Shown piece by piece: positions 34,595-43,567 of a stretch of DNA of 64,000 nt. Source of the stretch: Deltaproteobacteria bacterium (GTDB lineage Bacteria; Myxococcota; Kuafuiibacteriia; Kuafuiibacteriales; Kuafuiibacteriaceae); NCBI GenBank assembly GCA_016713425.1, contig JADJPE010000005.1, positions 5,306,501-5,370,500 of the forward strand, given 5' to 3'. Position 1 is the first letter of the stretch; the number at the start of each line of letters is the position of its first letter. Position numbers and translations under genes: made by a program. The notes under the pieces were generated by a model, which was not told the origin of the DNA, did no database searches, and worked only from the letters and a program-made list of their open reading frames with translations.

Positions 34595-36013
34595 ATGAAG
34601 CCTGCCCTACCAAAGCCTGCTATCCGTGTACTCATCGTCGACGACGACCCGACCAATCACTATCTCATCAAACGCTTCTGCGAGCGGGAGCAGCACCTGG
34701 AGCTTCGTTTCGTCGGACACGGGCACGAAGCAGCCGAACTCATTCGGCATGGTCGTGCGGACATCGTCATCACCGACGTCCGAATGCCAGGCTTCTCGGG
34801 CGACGAGCTTCTGTCCTTGGTCAAGCGCGAGTTCGCCGAGATTCCGGTCATCATCATGACGGGCTACGGTTCGATCGAGGGCGCGGTCGAGTATCTGCAA
34901 CGCGGCGCGGACGATTACCTCACGAAGCCGCTGAGCAAGGAGGTCTTTCTTCATCGGCTCGGCCGCGTCGTGGAGCGCGTCGCGCTCACCAAGGAGGTTG
35001 AGCGCCTGAGGGGCGGTCTCGAGTCTCATCCCACGGATCGACTGATCGGACGAAGCCCGAAGATGGTCGACCTCAAACGGCAGCTTCCCACGATCGCGCA
35101 AACGGAAGCCTCGGTGGTCATCTACGGAGATTCGGGGACGGGCAAAGAGCTCGTGGCGCGCGCACTCCACGATCTATCCCGGCGGGCTTCGGCGCCTTTC
35201 GTTGCGGTCAACTGCGGCGCCCTCCCGGAAACATTGCTCGAGTCGGAGCTGTTCGGGCACCGGCGAGGCGCTTTCACCGACGCTCGGTCCGACGTGCATG
35301 GCCTCGTCGATGCCGCCGACACGGGCACGCTGTTTCTCGACGAGATTGGCGAAGTTCCGCTGACCGTCCAGGTCAAGCTCCTGCGGTTTCTTGAGTCCAA
35401 GGAATACAAGGCACTCGGCGCGCCGCAGACGAAGATCGCGGACGTCCGCATCGTCGCCGCCACCAATCGAGATTTGCGGCGCGCGGTCGACCAGCGCCTC
35501 TTTCGCGAAGACCTTTACTATCGCCTCAATATTGTGCCCCTCGTCCTGCCCTCGTTGCGCGACCGGCCCGACGATGTCGACCTCCTTGCGAGCCATTTCC
35601 TTGAACGCGTCAATCGGAAGCTCGGAAAGCAGGTCCGCTTTTCCGCCGACGCGCTCAGGGCCCTCACGCAGCATCCGTGGCCCGGGAACGTCCGGGAGCT
35701 CGAGAACAAGATCGAACAGCTGGTCGTCATGAGCAACGGGCCATGGATCCGGCCCGAAGATCTCGCGCTTGGGCAGACCGTGCTCTCGTCGGCCGCGATA
35801 ACCGGCGAGGTCGGTGTAGAGCCCTATGCGGCAGCGAAGCGCAAGATGCTGGACGACTTCGAACGGCGCTACGTGGTGCGCCTCCTGGCGTTGGAGAACG
35901 GGCATATAACCAACGCAGCCCGACGCGCCGGGCTCGACCGCAAGAACCTCTGGCAGCTCCTCAAGCGCCACAACGTGAACGCCGCCGAGTACCGCCATTC
36001 GGCGACAACGTAG
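34595..36013 (+). CDS. NtrC-family sigma-54-dependent response regulator
   Basis: A 472-residue three-domain activator. The receiver (residues 10-130) has acidic pair VDDDP, phospho-Asp in IVITDVRMPG, Thr in IIMTGYG and KPLSKEV. The AAA+ domain (about 145-375) has Walker A GDSGTGKELV, Walker B LFLDEIGE and R-finger FREDLYYRLNIV. The sigma-54 contact loop reads GAFTDA instead of GAFTGA. The Fis-type HTH is at the C-terminus (ITNAARRAGLDRKNLWQLLKRH). No histidine kinase is in the window next to it. It is divergent from a candidate sigma-54 sRNA promoter and may control it. GAGG lies ~11 bp ahead of the ATG. Confidence 0.95.
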   Translation: MKPALPKPAIRVLIVDDDPTNHYLIKRFCEREQHLELRFVGHGHEAAELIRHGRADIVITDVRMPGFSGDELLSLVKREFAEIPVIIMTGYGSIEGAVEYLQRGADDYLTKPLSKEVFLHRLGRVVERVALTKEVERLRGGLESHPTDRLIGRSPKMVDLKRQLPTIAQTEASVVIYGDSGTGKELVARALHDLSRRASAPFVAVNCGALPETLLESELFGHRRGAFTDARSDVHGLVDAADTGTLFLDEIGEVPLTVQVKLLRFLESKEYKALGAPQTKIADVRIVAATNRDLRRAVDQRLFREDLYYRLNIVPLVLPSLRDRPDDVDLLASHFLERVNRKLGKQVRFSADALRALTQHPWPGNVRELENKIEQLVVMSNGPWIRPEDLALGQTVLSSAAITGEVGVEPYAAAKRKMLDDFERRYVVRLLALENGHITNAARRAGLDRKNLWQLLKRHNVNAAEYRHSATT

Positions 36014-36318
36014 CCGAGTGTGTGCCGGCGTTCTTCCTGCGCCTTTGTCTGACCAGCCATCTCTTCCTCCGTCCGAAGGGACGCCTGTCCGCCTTTGGAA
36101 CACCTCGGTGCGCTCTTGACCGTCGCTAGCGCGTCGAGGCGCTTTGTGGTTATCTCATCGAGACCTCGGCGATGTTCGTGCGGGGCGTCTGGATTCGTAA
36201 CGATGCAAGCTCCGTGCGCTGAACTTTGTGCCTTGTCGGTCGTACGAGTTTCGCGGATTCAGACCGAGGTTCAGACCGACAACGTGAGGATTCAGACCGG
36301 CAACGCGAGGAGGATGGC
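36014..36318. other. Intergenic region before the receiver-PilZ gene
   Basis: A 305-bp gap with no supported gene. At 36270-36311 two adjacent 21-bp copies of TTCAGACCG-R-CAACG-Y-GAGGA occur, after a partial copy at 36258-36267. The repeat unit ends GAGGA and lies just before the ribosome-binding site of the next gene. No clear promoter or terminator is seen. Confidence 0.6.
36270..36311. repeat. Two tandem 21-bp repeats abutting a ribosome-binding site
   Basis: TTCAGACCGACAACGTGAGGA is followed directly by TTCAGACCGGCAACGCGAGGA. The second copy's GAGGA is the Shine-Dalgarno sequence of the gene starting at 36319, so a duplication there created or doubled the site. Confidence 0.9.
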
Positions 36319-37629
36319 GTGAGGCGTCTTCTCGTGGTCGCGGGGGACCGCGCGCTCACGCGCTTCGTCTCCGAGTCCCTGCTGGCACGCCCGATCGATA
36401 CCGCAGCTCAGTCGTCGGACCCGTGGGATATCTCTCGCGCGCACACCGCGCTCGAGGCACAACTGTTGATTACCCATGGCGGTCGCCCCTTCGATGTGTT
36501 CCTTCTCGACCAATCGCTGCCCGACGAGCCGCTTCTGACCTTTCTCGGGCGCATCCATCGAGATCGCACGACAGGCTCCTCCCCGGTCTTCGTGATGACC
36601 GAGCGCGGACGCGATCCGCACATCCGGCGTGTGGCCGCCGAGCAGTTTGGCGTCATCGGATTCATCGAGAAGCCGGTTACCGAGGAGAGCCTTCGCCACT
36701 CGCTGGGCAGCCTTGAGCGTCGGCGTCGCATCCTGCTCATCGACAGCGATCCCGAGCTCAATGCGCGCTATGCGGCCGCACTCGGGAAGGCCGGCTACCT
36801 GGTCGAAACGGCACGTCGTGGACGTGAGGCGATCGATCGGGCGCCGCGTTTCCGCCCCGACATCGTTGTCTCGAGTCTACTCATCGAAGACATGCGAGGC
36901 GCCGACGTGTGCGTCGAGCTCAAGACGAGTCGCGCCCACGCGGGAATTCCGGTCGTTCTTTATGGGCAGGCAGCAGCCCTGTCCGCGCAGGAAATCCGTG
37001 ACAACGCGCAGCGGGCGGATGACTTCGTCCAGGCTCCCTTCGATGATGGGCTCCTGGTCGAGCGGATTGCCAGTTTGGTCGGGCGCGCGATCACGGTTTC
37101 GGCGCCTCGGCCCCCGCTCGGCATGAGCGATTCCTCCGTCGATATTCATCCCGCCACGCCCGCACCTCCCTCGACGATGCCGAATGGCGAGACCAGCATT
37201 GCGCCTTTTCCAGAGACTCAGGTGCGCGCGGCGGTCGGGCAACGGCTCCCGCCCCGATCGGCATCACCCTCTGCGGTCGCGCCCACGCAGCGGCGCATGC
37301 GACGAGTCCCCTGCCACTTTTCGATGTCCATCCGAAACGGTGGCAAGGTCTATACGTCTCAAACTCTCGACATTTCTCATGGCGGCATCTTCTTGGCGAC
37401 CGAAGAGATGCTCCAGATCGGCGAACTCATCGACATGACGTTCCAGCTCCCGGACTCCAATCACGCGGTCGAAGCCGTCGGCCGAGTGGCTTGGCAGAAC
37501 ACCGGCGCTCAACCCGGAACGCCGATCGGCTTTGGGGTCAAGTTCAGCCGAATCGATCCCTCAGACCTCCAGCTCATCGTCGATTACGTGAATCGAGTAT
37601 CGAACGTCGTCTATTCGCCCTCTTGTTGA
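36319..37629 (+). CDS. Double receiver plus PilZ-domain (TIGR02266-like) protein
   Basis: About 436 residues. Receiver 1 (residues 1-120) keeps phospho-Asp in VFLLDQSLPDE, Thr in VFVMTERG and Lys in FIEKPV. Receiver 2 (about 130-245) reads DIVVSSLLIED, so the phospho-Asp is Ser, and the Lys position reads QAPF, so it is a pseudo-receiver. After a disordered Pro/Ser linker, residues ~325-430 form a PilZ domain of the myxobacterial TIGR02266 type (TQRRMRRVPCHFSMSIR, TLDISHGGIFLATEE, FGVKFSRI), typical of cyclic-di-GMP or motility signalling. The GTG at 36319 is fixed by an AGGAGG ribosome-binding site. The 3' end overlaps the cobalamin gene by 19 bp, convergently. Confidence 0.85.
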   Translation: MRRLLVVAGDRALTRFVSESLLARPIDTAAQSSDPWDISRAHTALEAQLLITHGGRPFDVFLLDQSLPDEPLLTFLGRIHRDRTTGSSPVFVMTERGRDPHIRRVAAEQFGVIGFIEKPVTEESLRHSLGSLERRRRILLIDSDPELNARYAAALGKAGYLVETARRGREAIDRAPRFRPDIVVSSLLIEDMRGADVCVELKTSRAHAGIPVVLYGQAAALSAQEIRDNAQRADDFVQAPFDDGLLVERIASLVGRAITVSAPRPPLGMSDSSVDIHPATPAPPSTMPNGETSIAPFPETQVRAAVGQRLPPRSASPSAVAPTQRRMRRVPCHFSMSIRNGGKVYTSQTLDISHGGIFLATEEMLQIGELIDMTFQLPDSNHAVEAVGRVAWQNTGAQPGTPIGFGVKFSRIDPSDLQLIVDYVNRVSNVVYSPSC

Positions 37630-38303
37630 GCCTCAGCCCTTTGCGCACGCTTCCGAACCTCTTCTCCGCAACGCGGAGCACCGCCCGGCACCCATAGGAC
37701 CTCGGGCTGGCCTTCGCGAAGCGCCGCCGCTCGTCCCAGGACGAAGAACCAATCACTCAGCCGATTCAAGTAGCGCAGAACTTCGTCGCGCTGCGGTTCG
37801 ATCGCATGCAGTGCGATCACCCGGCGCTCGGCGCGCCGTCCCACTGTGCGCGCCTGGTGGAACAAGGCGGACGTCATTCCGCCTCCGGGGAGAATGAACG
37901 AGCGAAGGGTCGGGAGCCGCGCGTTCTCCGTGTCCATCTCGGTCTCGAGACGACTGACATCGTCGGGCGAGATCAGCACCTGCTGCGGGTGGATGTCTTC
38001 AGGGCGTGTGGCGAGCTCACCGCCCAAATCAAACAATTCATTTTGAATGCGCATGAGGGCGTTCAAGGTTTTTCTTCCCGTCGGATCGCTCGCATCAGCG
38101 CCCTCGTGCGCCTCCGGTCGAATCTCAGCCCGCGAGAGACCGAGCAGGTGCTCACGCAGAACGCCCGTCACCGCGTTCAGCTCATCGACCGTACCGTAAG
38201 CTTCGATGCGGACATCGGTCTTCTCGACCTCCTGTCCGCCGACAAGCCGCGTTCGACCCGCGTCGCCTACGCCCGTGTACACTCGGTTGATGATGATCGC
38301 CAT
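37611..38303 (-). CDS. PduO-type cob(I)alamin adenosyltransferase
   Basis: A 230-residue trimer-forming enzyme that transfers adenosine from ATP to cob(I)alamin. Characteristic blocks: INRVYTGVGDAGRTRLVGG, RIEAYGTVDELNAVTG, RSFILPGGGMTSALFHQART with GRRAERR, and YLNRLSDWFFVLGRA. The C-terminal tail is longer and Arg/Ala-rich. It ends in convergent overlap with the receiver-PilZ gene. It may supply adenosylcobalamin for a mutase elsewhere; none is in the window. It is 9 bp after the FolK-M20 gene and so may be in one operon with it. Confidence 0.93.
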   Translation of the reverse strand: MAIIINRVYTGVGDAGRTRLVGGQEVEKTDVRIEAYGTVDELNAVTGVLREHLLGLSRAEIRPEAHEGADASDPTGRKTLNALMRIQNELFDLGGELATRPEDIHPQQVLISPDDVSRLETEMDTENARLPTLRSFILPGGGMTSALFHQARTVGRRAERRVIALHAIEPQRDEVLRYLNRLSDWFFVLGRAAALREGQPEVLWVPGGAPRCGEEVRKRAQRAEAQQEGE

Positions 38304-38312
38304 CGGACCTGT

Positions 38313-39959
38313 CTACTCGCGAGATCCGTCGCTGATCAACGTCAACGCCAACTGCTCATACAAATCTGCGGCGCGATCGAGATCGCCCTTCGCCACCTTC
38401 TCGTGCGTGGTATGGGCATCGTGAATCGACCCCGGCCCGACCAAAAGCGGCGTGCCGAGTCGAGCGAGGTGCGGTATGTCGGATCCGAAACGAACCAACG
38501 CGCCCTCGTAACCGGCGGGCACATGAATGGGATGCGGTTCGGCGCGCGAGAGCACTGTGAGTTCGACCCGATCGCGAACGATCGCGCGCACGGCGGCCTC
38601 GACCTCAAACGAAGGTGCCCCAAGTCGAATGAGCACCACCGCCCGCGCATGCGGCGCCACCACGTTGGGCGCCACGCCGCCCTCCAACAGGCCCACGTTG
38701 ACCGTCGTTGCCCCAAAGGCCACGTGAGAGGGTAGCGGCGTATGCGTAAGTGCGTGCAGGACCTCGACGAGCGCATCGGTTGCCGAACGTCCTCGTTCGG
38801 GATACGCGCTGTGGGCCGCAATCCCGCGCGCTTCGAGCCTGAGCGCAAGGACACCTTTGGCGCCGCTCGCCAAGACGAGCTCGGTGGGCTCGCCGTTGAT
38901 GATCCAGCGCGCCCCGCTGAACAGCGTGTGGGCCCGCTTCGCCCCCATCGATGTCGTCTCCTCACCCACGAGAGCCAGCAGACCGATGCCCTCGACCCCG
39001 CGGGCCCGAAGTCGTCGAGCCGCGACCCATTGCGCCGCAAAGATACCCTTCGCATCACATGCACCTCGCCCGTAGAGCCAGGTCTCGTCTTCAGTGGGCG
39101 CAATGAACGGCGGAACCGTGTCGAGGTGGGTCGTGAAAACCACTCGAAGATCGTGCGCGTCACTCCGCGCCAAGATGTTCAGCCTTGGGAGATCCGAGCG
39201 GAGGCCCTCTAAACCTTCGCCGCCCTCAACATCTTCGACATCTTCGACATCTTCGACATCCCCAACAACCCCGACATCCTCAACGCCTTCGGGTGGCACA
39301 ACCTGGGTGACGACGCGCCAACCTTCGCGGATGAGCTGGTCGCGGACCCACGCGCAAAGGCGGCCTTCGTCGCCGGTCACGGATGGGATGGCCATCAGCG
39401 CCCTCGCCAAATCGAGCACGGGTGACGAAGTCTCCGACGGCGCCCGCCGACGCACGACTTCATCGACGACCTCGAGCGGGGGTGCCAAGAAGCGCTGCCG
39501 GTGGCACAGATCGGCGACCGTCCGGCAAAGCCTCGGCACCCATCGCTGTGGCCCAAGGTCCGAGAGCGGTTCGAGCACGAACGCTCGGCCGCCGAGCGCC
39601 ACATGCGGAAGTGTCAACCGATCGTCGACCTGCTCCCGTTCTCCCCAAAGCAGGATGTCGAGATCGATGACCCGCGCGCCCCACCGCACGCCCGGGACGC
39701 GTCCCATCGACGACTCGATGTGCTTGAGCCAACCGAGGAGATCATGCGGTGCAAACGAGGTCTCGACCTCGATCACCGCGTTCAAGTAGTCGGGCTGAAT
39801 TCCCGGTCCGATCGCGGGGCCTCGAAACACCCGACTCCGACGAAGCCATCGCGTTCGAGGTCCGTCGACACGTCGGAGCGCTTCATCGATGTTCTGGCGC
39901 GCGTCCCCGAGATTGCTCCCGACGCCGATCACCACTTCTTCCCATCCGATTTCGCTCAT
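38313..39959 (-). CDS. FolK (HPPK)-M20 peptidase fusion protein
   Basis: A single 548-residue frame with two enzyme domains. Residues ~1-150 are 6-hydroxymethyl-7,8-dihydropterin pyrophosphokinase: VVIGVGSNLGDARQNI, DYLNAVIEVET, RWGARVIDLDILLWG and LPHVALGGRAFVLEPL with the metal Asp pair in DLD. Residues ~185-548 are an M20/ArgE-DapE-type metallopeptidase: TTHLDTVPPF (metal His, Asp), YGRGACDAKGIFAA, GEETTSMGAKR and HTTHEKV. A (Val-Glu-Asp) low-complexity insertion sits inside the M20 part. I know of no such standard fusion. ATG 39959 places FolK at the N-terminus; upstream sequence is unlike coding. Substrate of the M20 part unknown. Confidence 0.85.
   Translation of the reverse strand: MSEIGWEEVVIGVGSNLGDARQNIDEALRRVDGPRTRWLRRSRVFRGPAIGPGIQPDYLNAVIEVETSFAPHDLLGWLKHIESSMGRVPGVRWGARVIDLDILLWGEREQVDDRLTLPHVALGGRAFVLEPLSDLGPQRWVPRLCRTVADLCHRQRFLAPPLEVVDEVVRRRAPSETSSPVLDLARALMAIPSVTGDEGRLCAWVRDQLIREGWRVVTQVVPPEGVEDVGVVGDVEDVEDVEDVEGGEGLEGLRSDLPRLNILARSDAHDLRVVFTTHLDTVPPFIAPTEDETWLYGRGACDAKGIFAAQWVAARRLRARGVEGIGLLALVGEETTSMGAKRAHTLFSGARWIINGEPTELVLASGAKGVLALRLEARGIAAHSAYPERGRSATDALVEVLHALTHTPLPSHVAFGATTVNVGLLEGGVAPNVVAPHARAVVLIRLGAPSFEVEAAVRAIVRDRVELTVLSRAEPHPIHVPAGYEGALVRFGSDIPHLARLGTPLLVGPGSIHDAHTTHEKVAKGDLDRAADLYEQLALTLISDGSRE
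39230..39256. repeat. Three tandem copies of CATCTTCGA inside the FolK-M20 gene
   Basis: A 9-bp in-frame repeat encoding Val-Glu-Asp units on the minus strand, in a loop of the M20 domain. Slippage by whole units would keep the frame. Confidence 0.9.
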
Positions 39960-40056
39960 GCGACCACCACGCTGCCCAGCGGAAGAGACCACGAACCCAC
40001 GTTCAAAGCGAGCGCCGAGGTTGACACTCAAAGGATAACCCCAGAATCTTGCGCCC

Positions 40057-41286
40057 ATGTGCCTCGCGCTGCGCCCTCTCGCCGCCGGTTGGACTGTCGT
40101 GGCGCTCTTACCCCTCGTCGTGGGCTGCGACTTGGATCTGAAGGCCGCGCGGAAGGCGCTCGATCCAAAGGTGAAAGCGCGTGTCCAAGAACTCGAGACC
40201 CGCATGGCATCGACTGGGCCAAGCGCCGGAACCGCCGCCGACCTCGGCGAAGCCTATCTTGAAGGGGGCGCCCTCTTTGAGGCGGCGGATGCGTTTCGCC
40301 GAGCGGCGGAGCTTGGTGACAAAGGGGACCGAGTCGAGGCCGGCCTCGCGGCGGCCTACCTGGGACTCGGCTACGTGAAGAGCGCGATCGAACATCTCAC
40401 GGCCTGCTTTCGACTCAATCGAGACAACCCATCTTGTCTCCTCACGCTCGCCGGTCTCATGGAGTCCGATGGACGAAAGGATGCGCTCCTGGAGGCCCGC
40501 CGCGCCTATCAGCGATTCCTCGACCTTGCGCCCAATCATCCTCGGGCGGCCTACGCCCGCAGCATGCTCGAGCAGCTCAACGCGAGCCTGGGTCCCGAGT
40601 CCGTGGGGCCCGAGTCCGCTGAAGCGCCGGAAGTCGGTCGCGGGGCATCAATGACTGATCCGCATCCGACGCCGCCGCGCGGTCATCCTCCAACGGCGCA
40701 GCATCCCGGACCGTCGGGCTCTGCGGTCAGGCCATCGAAAGGGACGGCGCCCACCGCCTCCGGGCATGAGCCGGGCGCGCCGCCCACCATCGCCGGTCAC
40801 GCCCATGGCGTAGAGGGTCAAGAAGTGGGGGAGCTCAAGCCATTCGGTCTCGCGATTCAAAAAGCGATGGAGGCGGAGCGGGCCGAGAACCACCGCGGTG
40901 CCATCGCGGCCTACCGCGAAGCACTCACACTCGAGCCCAACGACCCGACGGCGTTGGCTGGCCTCGCGCGTTCCCTTTGGCGCGCTGAGCAAACGAAAGA
41001 GGCGCTCGACGTTGCCGAGGCGGCCTATCGTCAGGCGCCGACCGATCCCGAAGTCCGCTATGTTTTCGGCCTCATCATGCTCAAGAGCGGCCGTAACCCC
41101 GAGATCGGGCTCTCGGCCTGGAAAGCGCTCGCTCGCGACGACCCGGAATATGCGGCTCGCCTCGGTCTCCCGGCTTCGATCGAACAGCTCGAGCGTTTTC
41201 GGAGCGACGGCGCAGCCCCGGCGTCTAAGGGTCACGACGCAACAGACGCATCAAGGGGCGCATCCGCCGCCCCAACGCCGCACTGA
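40057..41286 (+). CDS. TPR-repeat lipoprotein
   Basis: A 409-residue lipoprotein (lipobox LVVGC, Cys near residue 24). TPR-type helical pairs occur at residues ~60-180 (AADLGEAYLEGGALFEAADAF, LGLGYVKSAIEHLTACFRL) and again at ~270-390 (AIAAYREALTLEPNDPTA, ALDVAEAAYRQAPTDPEV). A Pro/Gly-rich disordered linker joins them. No catalytic motif. It starts on the opposite strand to FolK-M20, ~100 bp away. Likely a periplasm-facing envelope scaffold. Confidence 0.8.
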   Translation: MCLALRPLAAGWTVVALLPLVVGCDLDLKAARKALDPKVKARVQELETRMASTGPSAGTAADLGEAYLEGGALFEAADAFRRAAELGDKGDRVEAGLAAAYLGLGYVKSAIEHLTACFRLNRDNPSCLLTLAGLMESDGRKDALLEARRAYQRFLDLAPNHPRAAYARSMLEQLNASLGPESVGPESAEAPEVGRGASMTDPHPTPPRGHPPTAQHPGPSGSAVRPSKGTAPTASGHEPGAPPTIAGHAHGVEGQEVGELKPFGLAIQKAMEAERAENHRGAIAAYREALTLEPNDPTALAGLARSLWRAEQTKEALDVAEAAYRQAPTDPEVRYVFGLIMLKSGRNPEIGLSAWKALARDDPEYAARLGLPASIEQLERFRSDGAAPASKGHDATDASRGASAAPTPH

Positions 41287-41359
41287 GGGCCCGAACACTT
41301 CGTTTCAGGTCAGACCTCGCGCATGATAGCGCGGGATCGAGGCCGCTTCGCCCGCGTGC

Positions 41360-42043
41360 TCATCTGATCCAGCCCGGCGGGACACCCGCTTTTCGCGCTT
41401 CATCCGGAATCGTCTCTTCGATCTCGATCACAAGCGCGTCGATCTCTTTTTCGAGCGTATCCAGCGTTTCCTTCAGCTTCTTCTTCTTGTCCGCCTGTCC
41501 GGGGAGGAGCGTGTAGCTCGCTTGGACCGCAATTCGATTGTATTCCTCTTGGGTCTTGCCAAAGGCCTTGAGCTTCTCCGCCATCTGGGTGCGCGCCGTT
41601 TCGATGCGTGAACGCCACGAGGCCTCATCGGACTTCTGCGCCAATCTCCGGGCCCGGATCCCCTTCAAGAGCTCATCGAGTGCGGCAAGACGGCGTTGTC
41701 GTTCCGCTTCTTCCAGCTCTGCGGCCAACACGGCTTTTCGCTTTTGCTCCGCCTCACGCTCCTTCAAAACATCGGAGCCCACGCGCGCCTCGAGCGCGCG
41801 CCGGCGTTCTTCGCGCTGCGCTTCCTGTGACCGGTAGTAGGCCTGACGATCACGAGGGAGTTCGCCAAGGTCCTCGGTATACACGATGCTTCCGTCGCGC
41901 TTGGTGTACTTGTAGATCTCAGCATATGCGTCTTCGGCCGTCCAAAAGACGCCAAGGGTCCCCAGAACGCCAAGAGCCCCAAAGCTGATGGCCAACATCG
42001 TCGGCCATGATGCGCATTGCCCTTTCATATGGGATGAGATCAT
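41360..42043 (-). CDS. DUF4124-domain exported coiled-coil protein
   Basis: About 227 residues. The N-terminal signal peptide (MLAISFGALGVLGTLGVF) is followed by a DUF4124-like module, EIYKYTKRDGSIVYTEDLG (residues ~42-60), a small beta-hairpin found in envelope proteins. A long helical, probable coiled-coil region fills the rest (EAEQKRKAVLAAELEEAERQ, KKKKLKETLDTLEKEI). No enzymatic motif. A second in-frame ATG six codons in is also possible. It is divergent from xseA, with ~97 bp between. Confidence 0.75.
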   Translation of the reverse strand: MISSHMKGQCASWPTMLAISFGALGVLGTLGVFWTAEDAYAEIYKYTKRDGSIVYTEDLGELPRDRQAYYRSQEAQREERRRALEARVGSDVLKEREAEQKRKAVLAAELEEAERQRRLAALDELLKGIRARRLAQKSDEASWRSRIETARTQMAEKLKAFGKTQEEYNRIAVQASYTLLPGQADKKKKLKETLDTLEKEIDALVIEIEETIPDEARKAGVPPGWIR

Positions 42044-42140
42044 AACCTCCGATCGCCGGGCTTGCCACGCCCGGCGCCCCGGCTTCGGGCCTCAGAACGT
42101 CGACCCCTTTGTGTCGACGTCATGATAACGTCCACCCGCA

Positions 42141-43565
42141 ATGCCGCAGCTTCCCTTCACATTTGCCGGCGGCCGACGCCCCGCCGCCCCCCCGGAGCGC
42201 ACCCCAAAGGTTCTCACGGTCTCCGCGCTCCAGCGGCTTCTCCGGCAGGAGATGGAGCAAGCACACGGCCTTGTCCTCGTCTCCGGAGAGATCTCAAACT
42301 TCTTGGTCCACGCCCGATCGGGACATGCGTACTTCACGCTCAAGGACGATGCCGCGACCCTCAAATGTGTCATGTGGGGTGACAATCTCGTACGTCTCGG
42401 ACGACGCCCTCAGGACGGGCAACAAGTGATCGCGCGGGGCCGACTGACCATCTACGAGCGCGCGAGCACGGTGCAGTTGTCGGTGCTCCACCTAGAACCT
42501 CAGGGGTTGGGCGCGCTGCAGATCGCGTTCTCGCGCCTCGTGGAAACGCTGCGAGAAGAAGGACTCACCGACCCGGGCCGAAAGCGTCCCCTGCCCGCCT
42601 ATCCTCGCGTCATCGGCGTCGTCACGAGCCGCCACGGTGCCGCGCTGCGAGACATCCTTCGAACCATTCTTCGTCGAGACCCGTACGCGCACATCGTCCT
42701 CTCTTTTGCGTCAGTCCAAGGACAGGGGGCCGCACAAGAAATTGTGAGCGCGCTTCAGCGGCTCGATGCCCTCGGCGCTGTCGATGTCATCATCTTGGCC
42801 CGCGGAGGCGGGAGCATTGAAGACCTTTGGTCCTTCAACGAAGAGATCGTGGCGCGCGCCGTCGCGTCCACGCGAGCGCCGGTCGTTACGGGCGTTGGCC
42901 ATGAAACCGACACGACGGTCGTCGATTTGGTCGCCGATCATCGCGCGTCGACGCCAACCGCCGCGGCCGAGGTCGTTACCCCCCTCCGCCAACGAACCCG
43001 GGCGACATGGGCCGACCTCACGCATCGACTTCACCGTGCGATGAATGCGCGGATCGGCGTCGCCTCGCGCCGCATCATGGCGCTCGAAGCCAAGCTCCGC
43101 GATCCACGCGCAGCTCTTCGGCGTCGAAGCCAATACGTCGACGATCTCGCGACTCGAGCCGAGCGTGCAATCCGGGCTGCGCTCCGCCGCAACGCCCAGC
43201 GATTATCAACGCTCGAGCACGGGCTCTTGCGAAAGGACCCTTTGCTCCGGACCAAAGCCATGGCGCATCGACTCTCCGCGCTCGAAGCGCGACGAGACAC
43301 CGCCCTCGCGCAGCGGCTCGACCGAGCGAACACACGCCTTCAGTTCGCGATCGCTCAGCTCGAGTCACTCAGCCCACTGGCGGTCTTGGCCCGTGGCTAC
43401 GCGATCGCGCGCGACCCAACCGGGCGCCTCCTGCGCCGCGCCGTCGACGTCAAGGTCAACGATGAGATCCGGATCGAGCTCGCCGAGGGCAACATCCGCG
43501 CCCAGGTGCTCGAGATCGGTGATCCCAACCGCACCAACCGCGCCCAAGCGCGCGACGAGACTTGA
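42141..43565 (+). CDS. xseA: Exodeoxyribonuclease VII large subunit
   Basis: A 474-residue subunit of the ssDNA exonuclease used in repair. N-terminal OB-fold (LVSGEISNFLVHARSGHAYF, KDDAATLKCVMW), catalytic domain with VITVVTSR-type GVVTSRHGAALRDILRTI, ILARGGGSIEDLWSFNEE, TGVGHETDTTVVDLVADHRA and PTAAAEVVTP, then a coiled C-terminal arm (AMNARIGVASRRIMAL). Length is normal. The xseB start lies 2 bp after its stop. Confidence 0.97.
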   Translation: MPQLPFTFAGGRRPAAPPERTPKVLTVSALQRLLRQEMEQAHGLVLVSGEISNFLVHARSGHAYFTLKDDAATLKCVMWGDNLVRLGRRPQDGQQVIARGRLTIYERASTVQLSVLHLEPQGLGALQIAFSRLVETLREEGLTDPGRKRPLPAYPRVIGVVTSRHGAALRDILRTILRRDPYAHIVLSFASVQGQGAAQEIVSALQRLDALGAVDVIILARGGGSIEDLWSFNEEIVARAVASTRAPVVTGVGHETDTTVVDLVADHRASTPTAAAEVVTPLRQRTRATWADLTHRLHRAMNARIGVASRRIMALEAKLRDPRAALRRRSQYVDDLATRAERAIRAALRRNAQRLSTLEHGLLRKDPLLRTKAMAHRLSALEARRDTALAQRLDRANTRLQFAIAQLESLSPLAVLARGYAIARDPTGRLLRRAVDVKVNDEIRIELAEGNIRAQVLEIGDPNRTNRAQARDET

Positions 43566-43567
43566 CG

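Noticed and set aside
38313..40205. The FolK-M20 frame as an artefact of two fused genes
   Set aside because: There is no stop, frameshift or new ribosome-binding site between the domains, so I keep it as one gene.
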